A stretch of DNA of 64,000 nucleotides from Pseudomonadota bacterium (GCA_027621915.1 JAQCAD010000008.1:30797-94796); one strand, 5' to 3'. Counted from the first letter of the stretch, positions 41,327 through 51,009 are shown. Program-made: numbers and translations. The notes: a model not told the origin generated them from the letters alone.

Positions 41327-42667
41327 TCAGACTGAGATGTGCTGCCACTTGCGGCCGCGCCACATCTCGATAAACAAGAAAGAATTCAACGCACGACTTC
41401 CGCCCTGCAAAATCCACACCCCGAGAAGACCGAAGCCAAGAAACGGACCGACGAGGTATGCGAGGGGCAAAAATACCAGCCATTGCGTACCAATGCTAAC
41501 CAGCATCACGCGGCGGGCGTCCCCGGCCCCAAGCAGTCCGTGCATGAATGCAAAGCTTAATGCCTCGATCGGCATGGTCAGTCCCATCACCCGCATGGGC
41601 CAGCGCGCAAGGTCGCGGGTTGCTGGTTCGTGGATGAAAATTGATGAGACGAGATCCGGCACAATCCACATCGGGAGACCCAGCACGCTAAGCAGGATCA
41701 CCGTCACTTTGGCCACGTCCCATGTCCATTGATAAGCGTCATCAGCATTCTTTCGGCCGAGCGCCTGACCGACCAGCGTCGTGCACGCGATGCCGAGTGC
41801 GAGTCCGGGCAATATCGCGAACAAAAGAACTGTTATCAATACGTTCGCCGCAGCGAGCTCCGGTGTGCCTATCCTCCCGATGATGTAGAACATGGCAACG
41901 AGGCCGGCGGCGAAAAACAGCTGCTGTAAACCTGCCGGCAGCGAAATGCGGATTAGCGAAACCGCTTCGGCTCGAGTTGCGAGAGATTTCAGAAAGCCGT
42001 CTTTCGCAGCATGCCTGAAACCAAGGAAGAAGTAGGTCGCCGTGCCGATGCCCATCGAGATGGCGCTCGCCATTCCCGCGCCGGTGACTCCGTATGCAGG
42101 AAGCCCGAAATTACCGAAGATGAGCCCATAGTTCAGAACGATGTTGCACGCATGCATGATGACGAGTGTGTTCATATAGACGCGCGACATGTCCAGTGCG
42201 TTCCAGTACCCGCGAAAAGCGAAGTTCATGCCGACGAACACGATGGCGCCTAGTCGCCACTCTATGTAGGGCACGCCAAGTACAATGACGTCCGGGTCTT
42301 TGTTCAGAAACGGATAGGCGACTTCGGCAAGCTGAATCAATACGATCGACATCAAAGGCGCGATTACTAACACGACGAGCAACGCGGTATTGAGTGTCGC
42401 CGCCGCGCGATCGGGGCGACCCTCACCCTTTCTGCGGGCAGCGCTCGACTGGACGCCGGTGGAAATCCCCAGGATCAGCGCCTGGCACATGAAGACGACA
42501 AAGCCGCCAAGGCCCACAGCGGCCAGTGCGGGATCACCCAGGAAGCCAACCATCGCGGTATCGACAATATTCAGAAGGTTTTGCGATACCATGCCCCCGA
42601 TAATCGGCAGGGCGAGCGAGAGAATCCTGGTGCGGCGGTCAGGGCTGACTTGCAGATTAATTGCCAA
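41327..42667 (-). CDS. MATE family efflux transporter
   Basis: Inner-membrane multidrug or toxic-compound pump (446 residues, 12 helices in two bundles of six). Family marks are ALPIIGGMVSQNLLNIVDTAMVG-like helix 1 (shown in parts: IGGMVSQNLLNIVDTA), GDPALAAVGLGGF, and in the second half SLPAGLQQLFFAAGLVAMF and GLALGIACTTLVGQALGRKN. The start is uncertain: TTG 42667 sits only two bases after AAGGA, too close for good initiation, whereas an ATT two codons downstream has ideal spacing; no ATG is near. It is divergent from the AhpD-like gene and followed by the redoxin. Confidence 0.9.
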   Translation of the reverse strand: MAINLQVSPDRRTRILSLALPIIGGMVSQNLLNIVDTAMVGFLGDPALAAVGLGGFVVFMCQALILGISTGVQSSAARRKGEGRPDRAAATLNTALLVVLVIAPLMSIVLIQLAEVAYPFLNKDPDVIVLGVPYIEWRLGAIVFVGMNFAFRGYWNALDMSRVYMNTLVIMHACNIVLNYGLIFGNFGLPAYGVTGAGMASAISMGIGTATYFFLGFRHAAKDGFLKSLATRAEAVSLIRISLPAGLQQLFFAAGLVAMFYIIGRIGTPELAAANVLITVLLFAILPGLALGIACTTLVGQALGRKNADDAYQWTWDVAKVTVILLSVLGLPMWIVPDLVSSIFIHEPATRDLARWPMRVMGLTMPIEALSFAFMHGLLGAGDARRVMLVSIGTQWLVFLPLAYLVGPFLGFGLLGVWILQGGSRALNSFLFIEMWRGRKWQHISV

Positions 42668-42702
42668 CTTCCTTTATTGATTTAATAGCAGGTGATAACA
42701 GA

Positions 42703-43308
42703 ATGACCTGGATTACAACTATCTCATACGATGCGGCAGAAGGAGAACTCCGAAAGCTATACGACCGTATCAAGGGTCCGGACAACAACGTAGACAACAT
42801 CATGATGGCGCATAGTTTGCGACCACACACGATGGAAGGGCACATGGCGATCTACAAGTATGTGCTGCACCATCCGCGAAATGAATTGCCTAAGACTTAC
42901 CTTGAGACAATTGGCGTCTATGTCAGCCTGTTAAACGAATGCCGATATTGTGTTGACCACCATTTCGCCGGATTGATGCGCCTCCTCGGCGACACCAAGC
43001 GAGGCGCAGAAATTCGTGCGGCGCTGGATGCGCGCAATCCTTCCGCCGCGTTTGAAGGCAGAGATCTCGCTGGCCTCCAGTACGTGGAAAAATTGACGAT
43101 GAATCCGACGAGCATCACCACTACGACGATCGAGGGCCTCCGGAATGCGGGATTCGACGACGGGGAGATTCTCGAGATCAATCAGGTGGCCGCCTATTTC
43201 AGCTATGCGAATCGCACCGTGCTCGGGCTCGGCATCAATACTGAAGGCGACATCATCGGCCTGTCGCCCGGGGACTCAAGCGACCCGGACAACTGGTCTC
43301 ATGCCTGA
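42703..43308 (+). CDS. AhpD-like peroxidase-related protein (carboxymuconolactone decarboxylase family)
   Basis: A 201-residue alpha-helical protein of the CMD/AhpD superfamily. The signature LLNECRYCVDHHFAGL holds the redox pair CxxC followed by His at the right distance, as in AhpD and in 'peroxidase-related' enzymes; the C-terminal part has EILEINQVAAYFSYANR, also typical. It could reduce peroxides or a small partner in the cytoplasm. ATG 42703 has AGGTGA seven bases upstream. It shares a 35-base divergent region with the MATE gene and is convergent with the class V aminotransferase. Confidence 0.88.
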   Translation: MTWITTISYDAAEGELRKLYDRIKGPDNNVDNIMMAHSLRPHTMEGHMAIYKYVLHHPRNELPKTYLETIGVYVSLLNECRYCVDHHFAGLMRLLGDTKRGAEIRAALDARNPSAAFEGRDLAGLQYVEKLTMNPTSITTTTIEGLRNAGFDDGEILEINQVAAYFSYANRTVLGLGINTEGDIIGLSPGDSSDPDNWSHA

Positions 43309-43324
43309 CTGAACCGGCACCTCG

Positions 43325-43349
43325 GCCACACCGAAAATCAGTGTGTGGC
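43325..43349. terminator. Hairpin between convergent genes
   Basis: GCCACAC and GTGTGGC pair around an 11-base loop, placed between the AhpD-like gene and the class V aminotransferase, which converge here. There is no T-tract, so termination would be weak. Confidence 0.3.
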
Positions 43350-43369
43350 GGTGATACCGATTCGAGCGG

Positions 43370-44602
43370 TCAGCTCAATAGCGCACGCGATTTTTTCACC
43401 GCAGCGATAACCCGGTCAACGTGATCAGCTGTGTTGTAAACGTGCGGTGACATTCTCAGGCCACCAGTCGCGGCAGCCTGGACTCCCGCATTGTCGTAGA
43501 CCTGTTCTACGATTTGCCGGGAATTTTCCCGCGGCGCACTGAGGATAACGATGCTGCTGGTAAAAGCAGGATTTGCCGTGGATACAAATTTGACATTGAG
43601 ATCCTGCAAGCCCTCGCGCAAACGGTTCGCGATCATCATCGATCGTTCTTCAATGCCGGCTGGTGTCATCGCTTCATGAAAACCCGCGGTATCGGCTAAG
43701 GCGGCAACCGCAGCGTCGTCACGCTGTCCCAGCGCATCGAATTTTCGCGCGCCGGTCGGCGCATCATCTTTTGTTCTGCCCCAGGGGATGCTGACAACAT
43801 TCGGCCAGATGCTGTCGATGTGCCGCTCCCGCACATAAAGAATCCCGACTTCCCGTGGTCCCATGAACCATTTGTGCGCGCTGCCGCTGAATGAGTCGGC
43901 TTCGATGGCGCCCAGATCAATATCAACTGCGCCCCACGTTTGTGCACCATCGACATGAATGTGAATGTCACCTTTTCTCTTTCTTACAGCAGCACATATT
44001 TCGGCGGCCGGCAGACGAAAACCGGTGATATTGGAGATGTGCGTGAATGAAACGACCTTCGTTTTGTCGCCAACAGCGGCGACGAATAAATCCACCACCT
44101 CATCGATTGAGCCGGTGTCTGTTGGTACCGAGAATCGCCTGACAGTCGCGCCCAGACGGGATGCCTGGACCTCCCAGGCTACATCGTTCGATGGGTGGTT
44201 CTGATCCCAAAGCACTACCTCATCACCTTCTGCCAGTGGCATACCCTGGACGATCGTGTTGTTTGCTTCCGATGTATTGCGCACGATCGCAATTTCGTCG
44301 GCTGAAGTACCAAGCATTGCGGCTACCCGGCTGCGCGCATCTTCTTTCAATGCTTCGACGCCTGCCCGGCTCGCGGTGCTCAATGACAGGTCAAGTGCCT
44401 GTGCGTACCTCGCATGGGCCGTCACGACGCTCGATGGCATCGGACACAGATTGGCCGCGTTCATCGGAACGTTGTCGTCGGTGAAACCAAAAGCCAGCGC
44501 AGCGGGCATCGCCGCCGCTGCAGGTGTGGCATATCCGACCAGGCTGCCGGCAACTGACGCGCCACCAACCGCCTTCAAAAAATCTCTTCTCGCAAGTGCC
44601 AT
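43370..44602 (-). CDS. Tat-exported class V aminotransferase (cysteine desulfurase/isopenicillin-N epimerase-like)
   Basis: PLP enzyme of 410 residues with a twin-arginine leader (ARRDFLKAVGGASVAG) ending near ATPAAAA. The class V core is complete: IVRNTSEANNTIVQG, WDQNHPSND, SFTHISNITGFRLP, HVDGAQTWGAVDIDL and the PLP lysine in SGSAHKWFMGPREVG. Relatives are isopenicillin-N epimerase and SufS-like enzymes, but export implies a periplasmic substrate, and no sulfur-transfer genes lie nearby. Reaction unknown; it may deaminate or racemise an amino acid. It is the second exported PLP aminotransferase in this window. Confidence 0.88.
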   Translation of the reverse strand: MALARRDFLKAVGGASVAGSLVGYATPAAAAMPAALAFGFTDDNVPMNAANLCPMPSSVVTAHARYAQALDLSLSTASRAGVEALKEDARSRVAAMLGTSADEIAIVRNTSEANNTIVQGMPLAEGDEVVLWDQNHPSNDVAWEVQASRLGATVRRFSVPTDTGSIDEVVDLFVAAVGDKTKVVSFTHISNITGFRLPAAEICAAVRKRKGDIHIHVDGAQTWGAVDIDLGAIEADSFSGSAHKWFMGPREVGILYVRERHIDSIWPNVVSIPWGRTKDDAPTGARKFDALGQRDDAAVAALADTAGFHEAMTPAGIEERSMMIANRLREGLQDLNVKFVSTANPAFTSSIVILSAPRENSRQIVEQVYDNAGVQAAATGGLRMSPHVYNTADHVDRVIAAVKKSRALLS

Positions 44603-44679
44603 TTTTATCCCCCCGCTGGCATGATTGTTGGCCTATTCTACGACTTAAAATCCGTCCATATGGGGATAATTGATTTCGC

Positions 44680-45360
44680 ATGAATCTGTTTGAAGTACCG
44701 CAGCCCGGCGTTGCGATCGATGGCAGCGATGACCGATATCCGGTCAGGCGGATTTACTGTATCGGTCGCAATTATGGCGCGCACGCGCGGGAAATGGGCC
44801 ACGATCCCGATCGTGAGCCGCCGTTCTATTTCATGAAGCCCGCTGACGCGGTCGTCGAAAACGGATCTTCAGTTGCCTACCCGTCGCGAACCGCGGACTT
44901 CCACCACGAGATTGAGCTGGTCGTCGCGATCGGGAAACGTGGCAGTAATATAGAAAAAAATCAAGCACTTAACTACGTTTATGGATATGCGGTCGGTATT
45001 GATTTCACACGCCGGGACCTGCAGCAAGAAGCCAAGAAACTGGGCCGGCCCTGGGATACGGCGAAGGGATTCGATGAATCCGCGCCGATATCGGCCATTC
45101 ACACCGTCACGGACATTGGCCACCCGGCCAGCGGTCGAATTTGGCTGGCGGTCAACGACGAGGTTCGACAGAATGGTGACCTGAGTGAGCTAATATGGGG
45201 CGTCGCGGAGTCAGTCGCAGAGCTATCCACATTGTTCCGGCTGGAACCGGGTGACCTGTTATTTACTGGCACACCGGCAGGCGTAGGACCCGTGCTGGCC
45301 GGAGACAGGATCACCGGCGGAATCGAAGGAATTGACGAGATAGCCATAACAATAAGATAA
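44680..45360 (+). CDS. Fumarylacetoacetate hydrolase family protein
   Basis: Cytoplasmic divalent-metal hydrolase or isomerase of 226 residues. Metal ligands are visible in FHHEIELVVAIGK (Glu-x-Glu) and YGYAVGIDFTRRDLQ (Asp); KGFDESAPI and LLFTGTPAGVGPV are further family marks. The compact length and VRRIYCIGRNYGAHAREMG start match fumarylpyruvate hydrolases of gentisate degradation and YcgM-like acylpyruvases. No ring-cleavage dioxygenase is nearby, so an acylpyruvase or oxaloacetate role is equally possible. The ribosome site is weak. It may be transcribed with the HD-domain gene 30 bases downstream. Confidence 0.9.
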   Translation: MNLFEVPQPGVAIDGSDDRYPVRRIYCIGRNYGAHAREMGHDPDREPPFYFMKPADAVVENGSSVAYPSRTADFHHEIELVVAIGKRGSNIEKNQALNYVYGYAVGIDFTRRDLQQEAKKLGRPWDTAKGFDESAPISAIHTVTDIGHPASGRIWLAVNDEVRQNGDLSELIWGVAESVAELSTLFRLEPGDLLFTGTPAGVGPVLAGDRITGGIEGIDEIAITIR

Positions 45361-45390
45361 GCAAACAGAACTTTTGAAAGGGGAACTACC

Positions 45391-46170
45391 ATGGATCGCC
45401 GCAAGTTTCTGAATAACCTGAGTGTCGCCGCTGCCGCAAGCATTGCCAGCGCGACCACGCTGTCCGCCAAGGCCGATGCGCTTGAAGAGGCAATGGAAGC
45501 CAGCCTGGACAAGCGCCGCGCGAAGCCCGGACACTGTTTCATCGATGGTCGTCCCGAACGGGATCCGAATGACCAGCGACCCTATTTACAGCACAACGAA
45601 CCCTTGCTGCCAAAAATGTCCAAAGCCCCGACGCTGATGGATTTTTACAAACTACGCTGGTCGACCAATCATGTGACGCAAAGCGCACGTTTGGCGCAGA
45701 AAAACGGCAGCAGCGAGAAAGTCATCCTGGCCTGCCTGCTGCACGACGTCGGGCTCAACATTATGGGTACGGATCATGGCTACTGGGCCGCACAACTCGT
45801 CAGGCCCTACGTCGATCCGGAAATCGCCTGGGCAATCGAGAAACACCAGGCACTGAGATTTTTTCCGGACAAAGAAATCGGATACGAATATCCCGTACGT
45901 TACATCGAATATTTCGGTGAAGACTATGTCCCCGAGCCCTATCTCAAAGAAGAACACGATCGAGCGAAGGACCATAAATGGTATATGTCTTCCCGCGAGA
46001 TAACGATCAACGACGTATACGCCTTTGATCCGGACTTGCAGGTTGATGTCGAAGACTTCACCGACATCATCGGTCGCAATTTCAAACAACCCAAAGAAGG
46101 TCTCGGCTTCGACAGCAGTCCGACTGCACACATGTGGCGCTCGATGATCTGGCCGAACAACTTTTTGTAA
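45391..46170 (+). CDS. Tat-exported HD-domain metalloprotein
   Basis: A 259-residue protein with a twin-arginine leader (MDRRKFLNNLSVAAAASIAS) and an HD fold. Metal-type residues appear in the order His94 (TNHVTQSA), His118-Asp119 (LLHDVGLN), His129 (DHGYWAAQL) and His152 (EKHQALRFF), with several Asp residues after that. The number and order of His resemble the mixed-valent di-iron oxygenases MIOX and PhnZ as well as HD phosphohydrolases; I cannot tell which. Export of an HD protein is unusual. AAGGGGAACTACC precedes the start. The gene ends 17 bases before the molybdenum enzyme, so their products may work on the same compound. Confidence 0.8.
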   Translation: MDRRKFLNNLSVAAAASIASATTLSAKADALEEAMEASLDKRRAKPGHCFIDGRPERDPNDQRPYLQHNEPLLPKMSKAPTLMDFYKLRWSTNHVTQSARLAQKNGSSEKVILACLLHDVGLNIMGTDHGYWAAQLVRPYVDPEIAWAIEKHQALRFFPDKEIGYEYPVRYIEYFGEDYVPEPYLKEEHDRAKDHKWYMSSREITINDVYAFDPDLQVDVEDFTDIIGRNFKQPKEGLGFDSSPTAHMWRSMIWPNNFL

Positions 46171-46187
46171 GACCAAAGGGGTTTGCA

Positions 46188-48605
46188 TTGGCTAACTACA
46201 TTGGCAGTGATTTCACGCCGCCGGATGTAAGAGGTAAGGTCACCGGTGCTGCGAAGTTCGCGGAAGACATTCGGGTCGATGGCCTGGTGTACGCGCGAAT
46301 GCTTACCAGCCCGATGCCGCACGCGCGAGTTCGCAGTATTGACCTCACGGAGGCATTGGCGATGGAAGGCGTCGTCGGCGTGTTAACCGCCGAGGACGTT
46401 CCTGCTGCCGCGCCACCAAGAGCGGCGATCCTGACGAATGAACCGGTTTTCGTTGGTGATCCAATTCTCGCAATCGCTGCAATCGATGACACGATTGCGA
46501 CCAACGCGTTGCAGAAAATCAAAATCGACTTCGAGCCGCTTCCATTTTGCGTCGACCCGCTCGAAGCCCTTGGTAAAGAGGGCGCCGCCGCGAGGACAGA
46601 AGGGAACATTTACGCTCCGGCCGGTTTCGGCGATGACTCGTCGGGCCCGGAAGAATTCAGGTGGACGAAGGATCAGCTTGACGGCTTCCTTGGCGGCGAG
46701 CCGCCGGAGGGCGATACGCCCGTTCAATGGTCATTTGGCGATATCGACGAGGGGTTCAGGCAGGCCAGTTTTGTCCTGGAACAAAACTTTGTGACGGCCG
46801 GCTATGCACACCACTCGATGGAACCGCGTTCGTCAATGGCGTACTGGCAAAATGGCCGCTGCTATTTGCACGGCCCTTCCCAGAGCCAGAGCGCGATGTT
46901 GCCTGGCCTGGCTGGAATGATCGGTATTCCGGTTGCGGACCTCGTTTACATTAACGAGAACTGCGGTGGTGGTTTCGGCTCAAGAAGTACGCCTTACCCG
47001 ATGCTGGTACTTCCGGCATTTTTTTCGCGGAAGATCAATCGGCCCGTTGCGCTGCACTTGAGTCGCGCCGAGGAGTTTTATCTTGGCAAGGCCCGGTCCG
47101 GATTCCAGGGGCACGTGAAGATGGGATTTCGCGACAACGGCCGCATATGTGCGATGGATCTTTTCCTGGTTCAGGATATCGGTTGTCAAACCGGATTTCC
47201 GTCTGCGGCCTCTGCAGCAGAGGCAACCTCACTCGTCTATCAGCCGGAAACCATGCGATTTCGCGCGATACCGGTCATGACCAATACCACGCCGAAAGGC
47301 GCGCAACGAGGGCCGGGGCAAAACCAGATTGCAGCGGCTATCGAGCCACTGCTCGACCAGGCGGCAATCAATCTTGAACTGGACAGGCTGCAGATCCGAA
47401 AAACGAATGCGCCGGACAACGATTCGTTTCACGGCCCCAGCCAGCAACCGATTACGAGTGCCTATATCAAGGAAGCGCTGGACAAGGGCGCAGCGCGCTT
47501 TAACTGGGCCGAGAAAGTTCAGCGAAGCAGGCAAAGGCGGGGGTCCAAGGTCACAGGTATAGGTGTTGGCCAGGCTTATCATTCCGCCGGCAGGCGTGGC
47601 TACGACGGGCTGATACGCATTGCGCCCGATGGCAAAATTCATCTGCACAGCGGCGTAGGAAACCTCGGCACCTATTCCTACGCATCAACCACTCGCCCTG
47701 CTGCCGATCTGTTGCGTTGCGATTGGGAAAATTGTGTCGTGCACTACGGCAAGTCAACCGAGAACCTCCCGTGGAGTTCCGCGCAGAACGGCAGTAACAC
47801 ATCGTTTACTCACTCACGTGCCAACTACGTGGCTGCGCTCGATGTGGTGGAAAAAATAAAATCTATCGCGGCCGAGAAACTGGGCGGAAGCGCAGATGAC
47901 TACGGCATCGCTGATGAGCGTGTATTCTCAAAGCGGCAGTCGGCTAAGTCATTGAGTTATGCGGAAGTAGCGCAGGCAGCTATTGAACTGGGAGGTCGTT
48001 TTGACGGATCAGTGGTTCCCGACGAAATTCACGATGTAACAAAACTCGCTGTTGCAAATCTTCGGGGCACAGGACTCATCGGCGTGGCGAAAGACACGCT
48101 TGCGATGCGCGGCGCAGTGCCGGCACTCGCGGTAGGCTTCGTTGAAATTGAGCTCGATCTCGAGACAGGCAAGTACGACATCATCGAGTATCTCGGGGTT
48201 GCAGACTGCGGCACTGTCGTTCATCCCAAAGGCCTGGCCGCGCAGGTTCGCGGTGGGGCAGTCTGGGGTTTTGGCATGGCCGGGCTCGAGCGCCATGTCT
48301 ATGACCGGCAGACCGGAATTCCGGCAAACGTCGGTTTTTATCAGTGCAAACCGGCGACCTATATGGATCTGCCGGATACGATCGGCTGGGATGCAGTAGA
48401 TTTACCCGATCGTGACAACCCTGTCGGCGTGAAGGGAATTGGCGAGCCGGTCATGGGATGTGCGGCGTCGGCGGTGCTATGTGCAATTTCGGACGCACTG
48501 GGCGGGCATGTGTTTAACCGGACGCCGGTAACGCCTGACATGATCATTAATCACGTCGCTGGTCGACCGCAATCGACCGACGCCATGAGCACCAATACTT
48601 TTTAA
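46188..48605 (+). CDS. Molybdenum hydroxylase large subunit (xanthine dehydrogenase/aldehyde oxidase family)
   Basis: Molybdopterin-binding subunit of 805 residues. The family opening VRGKVTGAAKFAEDIRVDGL, the region GCGGGFGSR-like NENCGGGFGSRSTP, and near the C-terminus VGVKGIGEPVMGCAASAV with the essential active-site Glu are present, so it should be catalytically competent. The TTG start at 46188 follows AAAGGGG (46175-46181); longer readings overlap the HD gene. No small [2Fe-2S] subunit or FAD subunit lies beside it, which is unusual because these enzymes need an electron path. It could use partners encoded elsewhere. Substrates of the family are purines, aldehydes and N-heterocycles, matching the NCS1/HyuA genes upstream. 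Confidence 0.92.
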   Translation: MANYIGSDFTPPDVRGKVTGAAKFAEDIRVDGLVYARMLTSPMPHARVRSIDLTEALAMEGVVGVLTAEDVPAAAPPRAAILTNEPVFVGDPILAIAAIDDTIATNALQKIKIDFEPLPFCVDPLEALGKEGAAARTEGNIYAPAGFGDDSSGPEEFRWTKDQLDGFLGGEPPEGDTPVQWSFGDIDEGFRQASFVLEQNFVTAGYAHHSMEPRSSMAYWQNGRCYLHGPSQSQSAMLPGLAGMIGIPVADLVYINENCGGGFGSRSTPYPMLVLPAFFSRKINRPVALHLSRAEEFYLGKARSGFQGHVKMGFRDNGRICAMDLFLVQDIGCQTGFPSAASAAEATSLVYQPETMRFRAIPVMTNTTPKGAQRGPGQNQIAAAIEPLLDQAAINLELDRLQIRKTNAPDNDSFHGPSQQPITSAYIKEALDKGAARFNWAEKVQRSRQRRGSKVTGIGVGQAYHSAGRRGYDGLIRIAPDGKIHLHSGVGNLGTYSYASTTRPAADLLRCDWENCVVHYGKSTENLPWSSAQNGSNTSFTHSRANYVAALDVVEKIKSIAAEKLGGSADDYGIADERVFSKRQSAKSLSYAEVAQAAIELGGRFDGSVVPDEIHDVTKLAVANLRGTGLIGVAKDTLAMRGAVPALAVGFVEIELDLETGKYDIIEYLGVADCGTVVHPKGLAAQVRGGAVWGFGMAGLERHVYDRQTGIPANVGFYQCKPATYMDLPDTIGWDAVDLPDRDNPVGVKGIGEPVMGCAASAVLCAISDALGGHVFNRTPVTPDMIINHVAGRPQSTDAMSTNTF

Positions 48606-48622
48606 GCGCAGGAGTGCGTCGG

Positions 48623-49084
48623 CTACGCTTCTGCGTAGTCGTCGAACACGTCTTCCGATTCTTCCGTTTCTTCAATCTGTTCCAGTAGATTGATCGCAAC
48701 ACCGACGAAGTCTGTATCCGTCACGATGCCGCGCAATACGCCATCCGTAACGACCGGCAAGCATCCGATTCGGTGCTTTTCGAGAAACAGGGCTGCCTGT
48801 CGCAGGCTTGCGAATTCGGTGACCGTAACAACGTCACGAACCATGATGTCTTCAACCAGGATCTCGGTGGCATGGATGCGGCTTTTTGGATCACGCAAGA
48901 TCGAATCGGTCGCTGCCAGCACGTTGGTAAGCGTCACCAGCCCGACCAGTTTCTCGTTGTCATCGAGAACCGGCAAATGATGAATCTTCTTGTCGTGCAT
49001 GATATTGCGGGCCGTTTCAAGCGTGTCGCCGGGCTTCACGGTGATGAGGTCGGTACTCATAATCATTTCGAGATTCATTTTCAC
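48623..49084 (-). CDS. CBS-domain protein
   Basis: Cytoplasmic regulatory protein (153 residues) consisting of two CBS repeats that together bind an adenine nucleotide. The first has DLITVKPGDTLETARNIM and HHLPVLDDNEKLVGLVT, the second DVVTVTEFASLRQAALF and GCLPVVTDGVLRGIVTDTD. An acidic tail (EETEESEDVFDDYAEA) follows. Such single-module proteins sense energy state, but the partner is unknown. GGAGG precedes the GTG at 49084; ATG 49078 is the alternative start. It converges with the molybdenum enzyme gene. Confidence 0.9.
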   Translation of the reverse strand: MKMNLEMIMSTDLITVKPGDTLETARNIMHDKKIHHLPVLDDNEKLVGLVTLTNVLAATDSILRDPKSRIHATEILVEDIMVRDVVTVTEFASLRQAALFLEKHRIGCLPVVTDGVLRGIVTDTDFVGVAINLLEQIEETEESEDVFDDYAEA

Positions 49085-49257
49085 TAATCCTCCGCTGGCA
49101 ATGACCTACACTTTCAGTCTAGTCGTCTCGGGCGGCTCTGCTATTACGGGTTTCACGTATCGTCAGGCGAAGCAGGAGAAGCTGTGAATTTCGCAAATTG
49201 CTGACAATTGGCTGCTGCTGCGTTAGCTTCTGCAAGAGGACAATCAAGGCGGAAATA

Positions 49258-51009
49258 ATGAGACGAATGAAACTGTTTGCCACAACCGCATTTCTGGTAC
49301 TGGCGGTCGGCTGCGCTCCGGATCCGGCTGACGTTGCCAGGGAAGGAGGCGCGGACCTGATTATCACTAACGCCCGCGTGTATACGCTCAACTGGGACGA
49401 GCCGGGCGTCGACGGTATTGCCAGGCCCGGCGCGCCGCACGACGAGCGCGGATGGCACCCTGATGCACAGGCGATCGTCACGCAGGGTGGCGAAATTGTA
49501 TTCGTTGGAAGCACCCAGGATGCGCTGAAATTCAAGGGTGATTCGAGCCGGATCATCGATTTCGCCGGAGCAACTGTAATCCCGGGTCTCGTCGATTCGC
49601 ACACGCATGTTTATGGTCTTGGTGCGTTGCTCGATCAGGTCAACCTGGTTGACGTTGCAACGGAGGAAGAGGCAGTTGCGCTGGTTGTCGAGCGTGCGAA
49701 GTCTGTGCCCGAGGGCGAGTGGATCATCGGGCGTGGATGGGACGAGGGCGCCTGGGCAAATCGTTATCCGGACAAGGCGCTTCTTACGGCAGCAGTGCCC
49801 GACCATCCGGTATTCATGGACAGCCTGCATGGATTTGCCGGCTGGGGTAACCAGATGGCCCTGGATGCCGCAGGCATTACTGCGGAAACCGATATACCCG
49901 TCGGCGGCGAAATGCGCCTCGGTGCTGACGGGGAACCAAACGGGCTGTTTCTCAATCGGGGAGTACAGCTACTGAGTGACGCGATTCCCGCGGCTTCGCG
50001 TGAAACACTGACCAATCAGCTGTTGCTTGGCCTGAATCAGATGGCGGCAGATGGCTATACCGCAGTCCACGATGCCGGTCTTGATGCGCAGGCAATGAGC
50101 ATCCTGGAAGAACTGGAGGCGACGAATCGGTTGCCAATCCGGGTATACGCGATGTTGTCGTTGCGCGATGAAGACCTGATTCGCGAATGGATCGCGAAGG
50201 GCCCGGACAGTGATGCAGACAGCATGCTGGTAACGCGTACCGTCAAGGCTTATTACGATGGTGCGCTCGGATCTCGTGGCGCACGCCTTCTTTACGATTA
50301 CGCGGATCAGCCCGGTCATCGCGGAATCAGTGGCGACGGCTACGGCTTCAACCAGGAATTGAATGCACAGGCGATGAAGGCCGGATTCCAGATAGCAATT
50401 CATGCTATCGGTGACGCTGGAAATCGCGAGGCAATTGACATCCTTGAAAGTGTGTTCAAGGAAGATCCTTCGACTGCGGCGAATAGACACCGAATCGAGC
50501 ATGCCCAGGTGATCAGCTCAGAGGACATTCCCCGCCTGGGACAGCTGGGCATTATCGCGTCGATGGAACCGCCGCACGCAATGGAAGACAAGACCTGGGC
50601 AGAAGAACGCCTGGGACCGGAGCGAATCCTCGGCGCCTACGCCTGGCGATCGCTCAGGGAAACAGGCGCCAGTCTGACATTCAATTCCGATAATCCGGGA
50701 TCGGATCACAACATATTTTACGGGCTGCATTCGGCAATCACCCGGCAGGATAAGAATCAGCAACCGGAAGGAGGCTGGTACGCGGATCAGAGAATGAGTG
50801 CCGACGAAGCCGTTCGCGGTTACACCAACTGGTCTGCCTACGCGAGTTTTCGTGAAGACGAAACGGGAGTCATCGACGTGGGTCGGTGGGCGGATCTGAC
50901 CGTCATGGATGTAGACCCGTTCCTGCTTGCCGATGAGAGTCCTGGTGATATTTTGAGCGGCAGAATTCTGATGACGATTGTCAACGGCAAGATTGTCTAC
51001 GAGAGATGA
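49258..51009 (+). CDS. Lipoprotein amidohydrolase, YtcJ-like
   Basis: Amidohydrolase-superfamily enzyme of 583 residues (amidohydrolase family 3) with a lipoprotein signal (LVLAVGCAPDP, lipidated Cys). Metal-site motifs are GLVDSHTHVYGLG (His-x-His), the AIHAIGDAGNR and HRIEHAQVIS His residues and FNSDNPGSDH near the C-terminus. YtcJ-like enzymes hydrolyse N-acyl and cyclic amides; the substrate here is not known. The envelope location would let it process material before uptake, as the secreted amidohydrolase at 33410 may. AAGGCGGA precedes the ATG. It is followed 30 bases later by a Tat-exported flavoprotein on the same strand. Confidence 0.92.
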   Translation: MRRMKLFATTAFLVLAVGCAPDPADVAREGGADLIITNARVYTLNWDEPGVDGIARPGAPHDERGWHPDAQAIVTQGGEIVFVGSTQDALKFKGDSSRIIDFAGATVIPGLVDSHTHVYGLGALLDQVNLVDVATEEEAVALVVERAKSVPEGEWIIGRGWDEGAWANRYPDKALLTAAVPDHPVFMDSLHGFAGWGNQMALDAAGITAETDIPVGGEMRLGADGEPNGLFLNRGVQLLSDAIPAASRETLTNQLLLGLNQMAADGYTAVHDAGLDAQAMSILEELEATNRLPIRVYAMLSLRDEDLIREWIAKGPDSDADSMLVTRTVKAYYDGALGSRGARLLYDYADQPGHRGISGDGYGFNQELNAQAMKAGFQIAIHAIGDAGNREAIDILESVFKEDPSTAANRHRIEHAQVISSEDIPRLGQLGIIASMEPPHAMEDKTWAEERLGPERILGAYAWRSLRETGASLTFNSDNPGSDHNIFYGLHSAITRQDKNQQPEGGWYADQRMSADEAVRGYTNWSAYASFREDETGVIDVGRWADLTVMDVDPFLLADESPGDILSGRILMTIVNGKIVYER

